Assembly: GCF_023238205.1 (NCBI RefSeq)
Contig: NZ_CP096660.1
Span: 350,604 to 414,603 of the forward strand
Source of the DNA: Halorussus limi
GTDB taxonomy: Archaea; Halobacteriota; Halobacteria; Halobacteriales; Haladaptataceae
Direction of reading: 5' to 3'
DNA length: 64,000 nt
Positions 42,458-51,770 of the stretch are shown one piece after another. The notes under the pieces are model-generated. The model saw nothing but the letters and a program-made list of their open reading frames with translations. It searched no databases and was not told the origin of the DNA. The position numbers and the translations under genes were made by a program. Position 1 is the first letter of the stretch. Each line of letters begins with the position of its first letter.

Positions 42458-43567
42458 ATGAGCGCGTTCGAGGAGCGAACCCGGCGATGTCAGGACCGAC
42501 TGGGCGCGGTCGGCGCGGACGCGGCCGTGCTGTTCCCGAGTACCAATCTGTTCTACGCCTCGGGATTTCGGGAGGAACCGGCCGAGCGCCACCTGTTTCT
42601 CGTGATTCCGAGCGACGGCGACCCCGCCTTCGTCGCGCCCGAGATGTACGACGAGCAGATTCGCGACGCCTCGTGGGTCGAGGACCTGCGACTCTGGGCC
42701 GACGGCGAGGACCCCGCGGCGCTGGTCGCCGACCTCGCCGACGAGAAGGGTCTGCGCGGAGGCCGCCTGCTGGTCGACGACACGATGTGGGCGCGGTTCA
42801 CGCAGGACCTCCGCGAGACGCTTCCCGACGCGACGTTCGGCCTCGCCAGCGAGGTGTTCGACGACCTCCGGGCGCGCAAGGACGAGGCCGAACTCGCGGC
42901 GCTCCGGAAGGCCGGGGACCTCGCCGACGCGGTCAGCGTCGAGATTCGGGAGTTGGGCGAGGAGGCCGTCGGGATGACCGAGACCGAACTCGCCGCGGAA
43001 ATCGACCGACGACTGGTCGAACGGGGCGGCGATGAAGTCGCGTTCGGCACCATCGCGGGGTCGGGACCCAACGGCGCGAAACCCCACCACCGCCACGAGG
43101 ACCGCGAGATTCGGCGGGGCGACCCGGTCGTCCTCGACTTCGGCGCGTACGTCGACGGCTACCCCGGCGACCAGACCCGGACGGTCGTGTTCGCGGGCGA
43201 CCCGCCCGAGGGCTACGCGGAAGTACACGAAGTCGTCCGCGAGGCCCAACAGGCCGCAGTCGAGGCGGTCGAACCGGGCGTCCCTGCCGAGGAAATCGAC
43301 CGCGCGGCCCGCGAAGTCATCGAGGACGCCGGTTACGGCGACGAATTCGTCCACCGGACGGGCCACGGCGTCGGTCTCGACGTTCACGAGGACCCCTACA
43401 TCGTCGCGGGCAACGAGACCCAACTCGAACCCGGGATGGTGTTCAGCGTCGAACCCGGAGTCTACCTCCCCGGCGAGTTCGGCGTCCGCATCGAGGACCT
43501 CGTGGCCGTCACCGAGTCGGGGTGCGAGCGCCTGAACGACTCGCCCCGCACGTGGGAACCGCTCTGA
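42458..43567 (+). CDS. M24 family Xaa-Pro peptidase
   Basis: 369 residues: a creatinase-like N-terminal domain (to about 135) and the pita-bread catalytic domain. Dimetal ligands are visible as D227 and D238 (LDFGAYVDGYPGDQTRT), H303 (TGHGVG), E332 (SVEPGVY) and E346 (RIEDLV). It hydrolyses peptide bonds preceding proline, completing peptide breakdown. The ATG at 42458 is leaderless-like, with CATTTAAAC about 30 bases upstream. It is divergent from the MFS gene. Confidence 0.93.
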   Translation: MSAFEERTRRCQDRLGAVGADAAVLFPSTNLFYASGFREEPAERHLFLVIPSDGDPAFVAPEMYDEQIRDASWVEDLRLWADGEDPAALVADLADEKGLRGGRLLVDDTMWARFTQDLRETLPDATFGLASEVFDDLRARKDEAELAALRKAGDLADAVSVEIRELGEEAVGMTETELAAEIDRRLVERGGDEVAFGTIAGSGPNGAKPHHRHEDREIRRGDPVVLDFGAYVDGYPGDQTRTVVFAGDPPEGYAEVHEVVREAQQAAVEAVEPGVPAEEIDRAAREVIEDAGYGDEFVHRTGHGVGLDVHEDPYIVAGNETQLEPGMVFSVEPGVYLPGEFGVRIEDLVAVTESGCERLNDSPRTWEPL

Positions 43568-43607
43568 GTTCGGCCGGGTTTCCACCGCTCGGGGGCGCCC
43601 GCACCGC

Positions 43608-44441
43608 TCAGAACGGGACGCGGCGAACGAGCGAGGGCAGGCAGTTCCGGAGTCGCACCTTCGGACTCCCGGTCCGGTCGTCGATGCGCGCCGCCTCCTC
43701 GTCGGTGAGCGAGAAGTCGAAGACGTCGGCATTCTGTTCGAGGTGCGCGCGACTGCTGGCCTTCGGAATCGCGACCACGCCGTCCTGTTGAAGTAGCCAG
43801 CGGAGCGCCACCTGCGCGGCGGTCTTATCGTACCGGTCGCCGATGCGTTCGAGGAGGTCGTCGGAGAGGACGTCGCCGCGCGCCAGCGGACTGTACGCGA
43901 CGAGCGCGACGCCGTTCGTCGCACAGTACCGTTGCAGATCCGACTGGTCCTTGTAGGGGTGATAGAGGACCTGGTTTGCGACGAGCGGAACGTCGGCGAC
44001 TCCCCTCGCTTCCCGGAGTTGCGACAGCGTGAAGTTGCTGACCCCGACGTTCTTCACCGCGCCGGACTCGCGCAGTTCGGTCATCGCTTCGAGCGTCTCC
44101 GCGACCGGAACGCGGGGGTGTGGCCAGTGTGCCAACAGCAGGTCGACGTACTCGACCCCGAGTCTGTCGAGACTGTCGCGTACCGAGTCCAGCACGTCGT
44201 CGTAGCGGAGGTTCGACCGCCACACCTTCGTGGTCAGGAACACCTCGTCGCGGTCCACCTCCGCGCGAGCGATGCCTTCGCCGACCGCCGCCTCGTTGTC
44301 GTACGCTTGGGCCGTATCGACGTGCCGATAGCCGAGGTCGAGCGCCGTCCGAACCGTCTCGGTACACTCGGAACCGGTGTTCTGCCACGTTCCGAGGCCT
44401 AACTTAGGAATTCGAGCGCCGCCGGTCTCGACGTACTCCAT
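43608..44441 (-). CDS. Aldo/keto reductase
   Basis: 277 residues, (beta/alpha)8 NADPH-dependent reductase. The catalytic tetrad is present: D42 and Y47 (HVDTAQAYDNE), K72 (TTKVWRS) and H105 (LLAHWP). VGVSNFTLSQL and the C-terminal IPKASSRAHLEQNADVFDF, which binds the phosphate of NADPH, are typical. Its closest type is the 2,5-diketogluconate reductase/prostaglandin F synthase group, but the substrate is unknown. Confidence 0.93.
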   Translation of the reverse strand: MEYVETGGARIPKLGLGTWQNTGSECTETVRTALDLGYRHVDTAQAYDNEAAVGEGIARAEVDRDEVFLTTKVWRSNLRYDDVLDSVRDSLDRLGVEYVDLLLAHWPHPRVPVAETLEAMTELRESGAVKNVGVSNFTLSQLREARGVADVPLVANQVLYHPYKDQSDLQRYCATNGVALVAYSPLARGDVLSDDLLERIGDRYDKTAAQVALRWLLQQDGVVAIPKASSRAHLEQNADVFDFSLTDEEAARIDDRTGSPKVRLRNCLPSLVRRVPF

Positions 44442-44529
44442 ATCTCCGTGTCATGTCGGGAGACGAAAAAGACCGCGCTTCCCGGACGATTCCGAAACCC
44501 GAAACTCGGACGCGGACGTACTCCGCGCC

Positions 44530-44790
44530 GTGACCTATCTGAGCCACACCGTCCGGTCGCTCCGCGAGGACCCGATTCCAGGCGAAACCGTCCGACTGGT
44601 GCTGACGCTCGGCGACGACGCGGACCCGTCCGCAATCGCCGAATCGGTCGAATCGCTCGGCGGCGAGGTCGTCCGGGACCTCGAGTTCGACCGCCTGTTG
44701 GTCGAGGTCGACCAGACCGACCTCGACGCCGTCTGTTCGCTCGACGGGGTCTCGTCGGTCGAGACCGACGCGGTCTTGGGTCCGACCTGA
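44530..44790 (+). CDS. Free-standing inhibitor-I9/propeptide-like protein
   Basis: 86 residues from a GTG. The order beta-alpha-beta-beta-alpha-beta is visible: TVRLVLTLGDD, AIAESVESLGGEVVRDL, DRLLVEVDQTDLDAV, GVSSVETDAVLG. This is the pattern of the subtilisin propeptide/peptidase inhibitor I9 domain, including the GG-x-V and GV-x2-VE-x-D features. No catalytic protease domain is attached. It stands 123 bases before a Tat-exported serine protease, itself of the chymotrypsin rather than subtilisin fold. It may inhibit or chaperone a protease elsewhere. The start is uncertain. Confidence 0.6.
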   Translation: MTYLSHTVRSLREDPIPGETVRLVLTLGDDADPSAIAESVESLGGEVVRDLEFDRLLVEVDQTDLDAVCSLDGVSSVETDAVLGPT

Positions 44791-44913
44791 GTCCCGCGAC
44801 CGAGTACGCCCCGAGACCTTTTCACGGCCCGGAGACCGCTTGTACTAACCGACTCGACGCGCTCCGGGGCAAGCAGTTTCAAGTGACAGTCCGGTGTACG
44901 AGTGTGCGGGGAA

Positions 44914-46089
44914 ATGGGGGACGAGGACACGAGATATCGGAGTAGAGCCGTCCACGACGAACCTCTGGGCCGAATGGGGCGGCGGCGGTTCGTGAACACG
45001 CTCGCCGGACTCGGGTTCGGCGCGCTCTCGGCGAGTCTGTTGACCGCGGACGACGTGCGGGCGGCGAGTAGCGACGAAGTGCCAATCGTCTACGGACTGA
45101 CTCGGGACGGCACGAGTGAAGGCGACGGGAGTGGCGGCGGACCGTCCGGCGGGGGAGTACGGCCGCGCCGGAAGACGGTCCCGGCCGACTGGTACGACGA
45201 CTTCCGGTCGGCCGTCGCGGCCCACCGGAACCTCGACGTGATTCACCACGAGTCGGTGGCGAGTTCCGCCGTCGCGCCGGGGGAGTACGGCGGCGCGAAC
45301 GCCACTATCCACGTCGACATCACCGCCGAAGAGGTCCGGGGCGCGGTGCCCGAACGCGTCAGGGACACGCCGGTGGAGGTCCGACGCGTCGAGCGAACGC
45401 GCGAGCGGGAACTCGACGCCGACCCCGCGGCGCTCCGGTCGGGTGCGCCCGCGGCGGGCGAGGGAGTCCCGGGGAGCGTCGCCGTCGCGAGCGACGACCT
45501 GTACGGCACGCTCGCTCCGGCGATGCGCGACCCGAAGGACGGCGCGCTCTACTTCGCCACCGCGAACCACGTCTTCGGCGGGACCGGCAACGGCGGCGAG
45601 TCGCTCTACCTGCTCGACGACGGCCGGACCGAAATCGGGTCGGTCCGAGAGGGCTACCCGAAGTCCGACGTGGTCTGTGCCAGTCCGAAGGCGGGCTACG
45701 AACCGCTCCACCGGATTCGGGACGGCGACCCGGGCCGCGTCCTCGGCCAGTTCACGAAGGCGGGTCTCGCGGACCTGAAGGCCGCGGGCGAGAAGTTGGA
45801 GAAAATCGGCGTCAAGACCGGCCACACGAAGGGGAAGATTCAGGCCGTGGACGGCGTGACCTGCGCCTACGGCGCCATCTGCAAGCGGGGGCAACTCAAG
45901 TGGGGCGAGGAATCGGGGTTCGGCGACGGCGACAGCGGGTCGGTCAACTACCACCCGGACCCGGACGACCCCGAGGCGGGCGTCCTGGTCGGCGGGTTCA
46001 ACAACGCCCGGACGTGGTGGCCCGGCGAGGATTACATCTGGGGGACCGCGGCCCACCACGTTACGAACAAGCACGGGTACACGTTCTGA
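44914..46089 (+). CDS. Tat-exported trypsin-like serine protease
   Basis: 391 residues. The N-terminal RRRFVNTLAGLGFGALSASL, with the twin Arg at 23-24, is a Tat signal, followed by a Gly/Ser linker and a prodomain-like segment (about 85-185). The catalytic half has H219 (ATANHVF), D252 (KSDVVCA) and S341 in GDGDSGS, the chymotrypsin-fold triad. No lipobox is present, so it is probably released. Three Cys occur in the mature part. The ATG at 44914 is chosen; an in-frame GTG four codons earlier is possible. Comparable haloarchaeal proteases degrade extracellular protein. Confidence 0.85.
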   Translation: MGDEDTRYRSRAVHDEPLGRMGRRRFVNTLAGLGFGALSASLLTADDVRAASSDEVPIVYGLTRDGTSEGDGSGGGPSGGGVRPRRKTVPADWYDDFRSAVAAHRNLDVIHHESVASSAVAPGEYGGANATIHVDITAEEVRGAVPERVRDTPVEVRRVERTRERELDADPAALRSGAPAAGEGVPGSVAVASDDLYGTLAPAMRDPKDGALYFATANHVFGGTGNGGESLYLLDDGRTEIGSVREGYPKSDVVCASPKAGYEPLHRIRDGDPGRVLGQFTKAGLADLKAAGEKLEKIGVKTGHTKGKIQAVDGVTCAYGAICKRGQLKWGEESGFGDGDSGSVNYHPDPDDPEAGVLVGGFNNARTWWPGEDYIWGTAAHHVTNKHGYTF

Positions 46090-46178
46090 CGTGGGACAAT
46101 CTCTGTATTCCTTTTAGCTATTTCTTACTGTGGTAACGGTGGGTAGATATTGCTTTACTGCGAGCGAAGCGAACTACA

Positions 46179-46254
46179 CGAACGCCGCACGAATCCGCGA
46201 ACGCCGCACGAATCCGCGAACGCCGCACGAATCCGCGAACGCCGCACGAATCCG
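46179..46254. repeat. Tandem repeat, four perfect copies of a 19-bp unit
   Basis: The unit CGAACGCCGCACGAATCCG occurs four times head to tail without mismatch between the serine protease gene and the Bat-like gene (intergenic 46090-46290). Since 19 is not a multiple of three, a coding origin is unlikely. Perfect identity suggests recent expansion by slippage. No function is visible; the sequence before it (46090-46178) is AT-rich. Confidence 0.9.
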
Positions 46255-46290
46255 CGACCCCGCCGGCTTCGCGACCCGACGCGAAACCGA

Positions 46291-49200
46291 CTAGTCGTCC
46301 AAGAACGCCGACAGCAGTTTCTTTTCCCCCACGCGCAGGTGTTGGTGGAACGTCGGCGCGGAGACGCCCAGCGAGTCGCTGACCTCCTCGCCGGTGCTCT
46401 CGCGGGGCCACTCGAAGAACCCGGCGTAGTAGGCCGCGTCGAGCGCCGACCGCTGGCGCTCGGTCAGGTCGTCTTCGAGCGCCGATTGGAACTCCTGGAC
46501 CGTCTGGTCGGGTCGCTCACGCTCTCGCTGGGCCACGACCTTTGTTCCCGGGATGGCGTCCTGAATCGACGCCACGACCGAGCGCACGTCGGCCTTCCGG
46601 GGGAGTTCCACGACGCTCCGGCCGCCGTCGGCGTCGAACTCGACGTTCCGGAGCGTGCCGCCGTGGTCGGCCAGCGCCTGCAGCGGCGACGGACCGGTGT
46701 AGACGAACTCGAAGAGGTTGCCCCGGTCGTGTTCGTTCACGAGGCGGGCCTGCTCCACGTCTGTGGCTTCCTCGGCCCGCGCCCGTACGCAGTCGGGGTC
46801 GATACCCTCGACCGTCATGAAGTAGACGAACGACCCGTCGGTTGTCATGGTCACGCCCTCCAGCGAGAAGGTGCCGCCCTCCTCGCGGGGGACGCGAGCG
46901 AAGAAGCCGTCGCCGTCGTGAATCTCCAACTCCACCTCGACCACGCTGTCCGAGAGGAGCGCCTTCTTGTTCTCGGCGGCGTTGATGGCGTGACCGATGG
47001 TCTCGCCGAGTTCCGCCAGCACCGCCTGCTCGCGCTCGTCGAAGGCGTTCGCCCGGTCGGCGTAGACGCAGAGGACGCCGTAACCCGTGTTGCGGTAGCG
47101 CAGGGGGATGGCGGCGGCCGACTGGTAGCCTCGCTTGAGCGCCTCCTCGCGCCACGGTTCGAAGTCGTCGTCGTCGGGCACGCTCTGGACGACCTTCACC
47201 TCGCCGTCGTCGAGCGCACGCTGTGACGGTCCCTCCGGCGTCTCGTCGCGCATGGAGAGGACCTCTTCGAGATAGCCCTCCTCGACTCCCGACCACGCGG
47301 TCGGCGCCGCCTCGTTGCTCCCGGCCATCGCCTCGCCGGTCCACGCGAACTGGTACTGGTCGGAGTCGGCGAGTCGCTCCGTGACCGCCTCCGCTATCTC
47401 CTCGCGGGTCGAGGCCCGGACGAGCAGTTGGTCCACGTCGCGGATGACCTCGTTGATGCGGTCGAGTTCCGCGAGTTGGCACCGCTGGTCGGCCAGTTCC
47501 GCCTCGCGGGCCGCGCGGTTTAGCGCCACCTCGGCGTTCGCCGCCAGCACGCGCACGAGGTCCATCTCGTAGTCGTCGAACGCGCCCACGGTTTCGGACG
47601 CGACAGTCATCATCCCCCAGTCGCCGAGCGGGAACGCCCCGAACGAGCGGATGCCCGGCGATCCGGCCTCGTGGGCTCTCGGGTCGTTCCACCCGTTGTC
47701 GAAGTACTCGCTCTCGCCTTTCTCGAAGAGGTCTCCGACGATGCCCTCCCCGGGTTCGATGTTCGGTGTATCCCCGATCTCCTTCACCGTGTCGTCCGGA
47801 AGGATGTACGGTTCCAGCAGTTCGGTCTCCTCGTTCCATCGCAACACCCAGGCGTGTGGGATGTCGAGCACGTCTCTAGCCGTCTGAACGGCGGTCTCGC
47901 AGATTTCTCGCTGGCGCTCGGCCGCCATCAGGTCGCGGGTCGCGCGGTGGAGCGCGTCGAGCATCTCCTCGCGCTGTTTGCGCTCGGTGATGTCGGTGTA
48001 GATGACGTAGTTGTCGCCGTCGCCCGACACCTCGGCGTTCCGGAGCAGGAAGTCGCGGACGCCGTCGTCGGCCACGCGCTTGACCTCGGCGTCCACGCGC
48101 TCGCCCCGGCCGACTCGCTCGTTGAGTCGCTCGGCCTCCGGCAGGCTATCCTCGGGGACGAGCAGGTCGTCGAGCGACTCGCCGAGGGCCTCGGTCTCGG
48201 CGTAGCCGAACGTCTTCTCGAACGCCTCGTTGACCGAGTGGACGACAGGTCGCCCGTCCTGGATGCCGTAGTCGACGGTCGGTTCGGGGACGTTCTCGAA
48301 CAGCGCGGCGAACCGGTCGCGCTCGGCCTGTAGCGCGGCCTCCGACCTGATGCGCTGGAGCGACTGTGCGAGGTGAGACGCCAGCAACTCCGCGAGTTCC
48401 CCGTCGCTCTCGTCGAACGCGCCCGCCCGCTCCGAGACGGCCTGAAACACGCCCGACTCACCGACGGGTACTGTCAGCGCCGACCGATAGCCGCTCTCGG
48501 CCGGGTCCACGCCGGCGTCGTGGAGGTCCTCGGTCCGGAGGGTCCGGCCTTCCCGGTAGGCCCGCGCCGCGAGGTTGTCCTCGGCCCACAGCGGCGTGGT
48601 CGTGTAGTAGCCGTCGGTCGGAACGCCCTTCGAGACGGCCTGCGGGACGAGTTCGTCGTCCTCGACGGTGTCCACCGCACAGAGGTCGAATTCGAGCAAC
48701 TGCTCGGCGGTCTCGACCGCCAGTTGGCAGGCGTCCTCGACGCTCCCGCACTTCTCCAGCATGACCGCGACCTCGTGGAGTTCCTTGGTCTTGCGCTTCT
48801 CGGCTTCGAGGCGCTCTTTCAGTCGCTCGCGCTCGCTCACGTCTCGGACGACGGCCGAGAAGTAGTGTCGGCCGTCGCGCTCGGTCTCGCGGAACGACAC
48901 CGCCAGCGGAATCTCGCGGCCCTCGCGGTGGCGGCCGGGTAGCTCCACGTAGTCGCGCTGGACGAACCCCTCGTCCTCGCACAGCGACTGGACCGACTCG
49001 GTCACGTCGTCGCGGACCGATTCGGCGAGCAGTTTCGTGACCGACTCGCCGACGACTTCGTCCGGTTCGTACCCGAAGACGCGCTCGACGGCCTCGTTGG
49101 CGAACGCGACCTCGCAGTCGCCGTCGACGGTGACGATGGGGTCGGGCGACCCCTCGACCAGCGTCTCGAACTGGTCGGACAACCGGTCGCGCTCGCGCTC

Positions 49201-49587
49201 GACGCTCCGGAACTCGGTCTCGCGTTCGATTCGACGGGCGGTCCGCGCGGGCAATCCGTCTCGCGGTCTACTCGGGACGAACGACACGCCCGACGGCGCG
49301 CGACGGACCGACTCGGCGAGCAGGACTCGCGCGACGTCGGGGTAGAGTCTCCCGACCGCGTCGAGCAGTTCGCCGCCGTCCACGTCCGCGAGGTCGGCCT
49401 CGGCGACCACGCAGTCTACCTCGCGCGCTTCGAGGCGGTCGAGCGCGCTCGCGCCGTCGCGCTCGCTCGTCACGTCTGCGGTCGGGAGCGCCGCGGCGAC
49501 CGCGTCTCCGCGAGTCGGGTCGCCGACGTACACCACCTCCAGCGCGGACCCCACCGCTCGGCTTCGTTCCCCCTGCGGCCTGAGCAT
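46291..49587 (-). CDS. Bat-like multi-domain sensor and transcriptional regulator
   Basis: 1098 residues. The order is: a receiver-like N-terminal domain without the full Asp triad (about 15-110), PAS (about 140-265), GAF (about 280-420), PAS (about 425-545), two GAF domains (about 555-880), a bacterio-opsin-activator-type domain (about 890-1030) and a C-terminal HTH_10 (DDLTERQRSALDAAYYAGFF, then EVSDSLGVSAPTFHQHLR). This is the architecture of Bat, which controls purple-membrane genes, but such proteins are numerous in haloarchaea and targets vary. Cytoplasmic, with no membrane helices. The ATG at 49587 is used. Confidence 0.92.
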   Translation of the reverse strand: MLRPQGERSRAVGSALEVVYVGDPTRGDAVAAALPTADVTSERDGASALDRLEAREVDCVVAEADLADVDGGELLDAVGRLYPDVARVLLAESVRRAPSGVSFVPSRPRDGLPARTARRIERETEFRSVERERDRLSDQFETLVEGSPDPIVTVDGDCEVAFANEAVERVFGYEPDEVVGESVTKLLAESVRDDVTESVQSLCEDEGFVQRDYVELPGRHREGREIPLAVSFRETERDGRHYFSAVVRDVSERERLKERLEAEKRKTKELHEVAVMLEKCGSVEDACQLAVETAEQLLEFDLCAVDTVEDDELVPQAVSKGVPTDGYYTTTPLWAEDNLAARAYREGRTLRTEDLHDAGVDPAESGYRSALTVPVGESGVFQAVSERAGAFDESDGELAELLASHLAQSLQRIRSEAALQAERDRFAALFENVPEPTVDYGIQDGRPVVHSVNEAFEKTFGYAETEALGESLDDLLVPEDSLPEAERLNERVGRGERVDAEVKRVADDGVRDFLLRNAEVSGDGDNYVIYTDITERKQREEMLDALHRATRDLMAAERQREICETAVQTARDVLDIPHAWVLRWNEETELLEPYILPDDTVKEIGDTPNIEPGEGIVGDLFEKGESEYFDNGWNDPRAHEAGSPGIRSFGAFPLGDWGMMTVASETVGAFDDYEMDLVRVLAANAEVALNRAAREAELADQRCQLAELDRINEVIRDVDQLLVRASTREEIAEAVTERLADSDQYQFAWTGEAMAGSNEAAPTAWSGVEEGYLEEVLSMRDETPEGPSQRALDDGEVKVVQSVPDDDDFEPWREEALKRGYQSAAAIPLRYRNTGYGVLCVYADRANAFDEREQAVLAELGETIGHAINAAENKKALLSDSVVEVELEIHDGDGFFARVPREEGGTFSLEGVTMTTDGSFVYFMTVEGIDPDCVRARAEEATDVEQARLVNEHDRGNLFEFVYTGPSPLQALADHGGTLRNVEFDADGGRSVVELPRKADVRSVVASIQDAIPGTKVVAQRERERPDQTVQEFQSALEDDLTERQRSALDAAYYAGFFEWPRESTGEEVSDSLGVSAPTFHQHLRVGEKKLLSAFLDD

Positions 49588-49894
49588 CGTTCACTGGACA
49601 GACACTCCGTCGTTGTTAGCGTTTCGCCTCTGGTGTGGACCGAATCCCACTATCCGCGACGATATTCATTGAAATTGCGCTCTCACGTTTGTAAATGACA
49701 TTTTCTAGACGTTACGTTGCGAGATGTAAACCTGAGCCGATTCGAGGTAGGTCGGCTGATTCGCGGTGCAGACGCCGTTCGCTCGGCCGGTTCATAGTGC
49801 GGTCGTGACTTCCTTCCGCCGTCGTTCGCTCGCGTCGTTCCGACGAGACGACGCTTCTGTAACCATTAAGAGCCGGGGGCCTCACGTCTCGGGT
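49588..49894. other. Divergent intergenic region, Bat-like and MutS-like genes
   Basis: 307 bases. 49660-49735 is AT-rich and likely holds the promoter of the leftward regulator. CCATTAAGAG at 49863-49872 is placed about 27 bases before the ATG at 49895 and is the probable TATA element of the MutS-like gene. Nothing coding is seen. Confidence 0.5.
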
Positions 49895-51670
49895 ATGCGA
49901 CTGGAGGAGTACTGGGGCGTCGGACCCAAGACGCGCGAGCGACTCGAAGCCGAACTCGGCACCGAGCGCGCGGTCGAGGCCATCGAGTCCGGCGAGGTCC
50001 GGGCGCTCGTCGCCGCGGGTCTGCCCCGCGGGCGCGCGACCCGCATCCTCCGCCGAGCGAACGGCGGCGAGGGCATGTCGGTGCTGGCGACCCGCGACAC
50101 CCGCGCCGTCTACAAGGAACTGCTCGACGTGGCCAGCGGCTACGCCGTGACCGAGGACGCGGCCGACCGCATCCGAGTGCTGACGCCGCTGATGGAGCGA
50201 GAGACGGCCGAGGCGCGCCTCGACTCCGTGATGGACGCCGCGGAGTCGTGGGCCGGACTGGACGGCGAGACCCGCGAGGCGGTGCTGTCGGCGTTCGCCG
50301 AGTACGCCGAGGACGACCGCATCGGCGGCGAAGAGGCCGCGGTCCGGACCGCGCTGGCGCTCCGAGACGCCGGCCTCTCGACGGGAGCGTTCTCGCGCGT
50401 GGCCGACATCGACCGCGGCGATTTGGAGGCCGCGGCGTCGGCGCTGAGCGACCTCGACGGCGGCGACGTCGCCCGCGGCGTGGACGACGAACTCGACTCC
50501 CTACGCGACGCGCTCGACGGCGTCGAATCCCTCTCGGCCGACTCGCTCGACGCGATGCAGGAGATACGCGAGGAGGCCCGCGCCGGGGCCGAGTTCGGCG
50601 AGGTCGTCGTGGACTACGTCGCCAGCGAGACCGACGCCGGGTTCCGGCGCGTCCGCGACGCGACGCCCGACGAGGCGGTGGACGCGACCGACTTCGTGAA
50701 CGCCACGCTCCGGGAACTCACCGACGACCTCCGGGAGTCGGTCGCGGAGCGCGAACGGTCGGTCGCCCGGCGCTTGCGCGGCCGCATCGCCGAGAACCGC
50801 GACGCGATAGACGCCGCGAGCGCGGCGGTGTCGGACCTCGCGTTCAACCTCTCGTTGGCCCGATTCGCGGTGGACTTCGACCTCGTCCGGCCCTCGTTCG
50901 TCGAGAACGGCTTCGCGGTCCGGAACGCCCGGAACGTCTCCATCGAGGCCAGCGACGAGGCGGTTCAGCCAGTGACCTACGCGGTGGGCGGTCACGACCT
51001 GCCCGGCGACTCCGAGTCCGAGGACCCGACCCCTCCCAGCGGCGACCGCGTCTCGGTCCTGACCGGCGCGAACTCCGGGGGTAAGACGACCCTGCTCGAG
51101 ACGCTCTGTCAGGTCGCGCTGCTCGCCCAGATGGGCCTGCCGGTCCCGGCCGAACGGGCCGAGGTGTCCATCTCCGAGGACATCGTCTTCCACCGCCGCC
51201 ACGCGAGTTTCAACGCCGGCGTGCTGGAATCGACGCTCCGGAGCATCGTCCCGCCGCTGACCGAGGGCGCGAACACCCTGATGCTCGTCGACGAGTTCGA
51301 GGCCATCACCGAACCGGGGAGCGCCGCGGACCTCCTCCACGGTCTGGTCCGACTCACAGTGGACCGCGGTGCTTTGGGGGTCTTCGTCACTCACCTCGCC
51401 GACGACCTCAAGCCCCTGCCGGAGAAGGCCCGGAAGGACGGCATCTTCGCCGAGGGACTGGACGACGACCTCGAACTCGAAGTGGACTACCAGCCCCGGT
51501 TCGGCACGGTCGGGCGGTCCACGCCGGAGTTCATCGTCTCGCGTCTGCTCGCCGGCGCGGACGAACGCGCCGAGCGCGCCGGATTCGAGACGCTGGCCCG
51601 CGCGGTCGGAGAGGAGGCCGTCCAGCGCACGCTGGACGACTGGTCGCCCGAAGCCAGCGCCGACGACTGA
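49895..51670 (+). CDS. MutS-like ATPase with N-terminal helix-hairpin-helix
   Basis: 591 residues. The first 25 residues (LEEYWGVGPKTRERLEAELG) form a helix-hairpin-helix DNA-binding motif. A long helical clamp-like region follows (about 70-330). The ABC-type ATPase domain has Walker A TGANSGGKTTLLETL near 390-404, Walker B NTLMLVDEFEAI near 460 and VFVTHL. It lacks the MutS mismatch-recognition domain, so it resembles MutS2/MutS5-type proteins that act on recombination or replication intermediates rather than mismatches. No Smr nuclease domain is present. ATG start, leaderless-like. Confidence 0.88.
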   Translation: MRLEEYWGVGPKTRERLEAELGTERAVEAIESGEVRALVAAGLPRGRATRILRRANGGEGMSVLATRDTRAVYKELLDVASGYAVTEDAADRIRVLTPLMERETAEARLDSVMDAAESWAGLDGETREAVLSAFAEYAEDDRIGGEEAAVRTALALRDAGLSTGAFSRVADIDRGDLEAAASALSDLDGGDVARGVDDELDSLRDALDGVESLSADSLDAMQEIREEARAGAEFGEVVVDYVASETDAGFRRVRDATPDEAVDATDFVNATLRELTDDLRESVAERERSVARRLRGRIAENRDAIDAASAAVSDLAFNLSLARFAVDFDLVRPSFVENGFAVRNARNVSIEASDEAVQPVTYAVGGHDLPGDSESEDPTPPSGDRVSVLTGANSGGKTTLLETLCQVALLAQMGLPVPAERAEVSISEDIVFHRRHASFNAGVLESTLRSIVPPLTEGANTLMLVDEFEAITEPGSAADLLHGLVRLTVDRGALGVFVTHLADDLKPLPEKARKDGIFAEGLDDDLELEVDYQPRFGTVGRSTPEFIVSRLLAGADERAERAGFETLARAVGEEAVQRTLDDWSPEASADD

Positions 51671-51770
51671 CCGAACCGCAGTTCGCCGCGCGAGTCTGCC
51701 GTCGCCCCACTCGTCCTCACCTCTGGCTGATTTCCCGTCATTTAATACCCGAACGTGTCTCCGAACGTTC

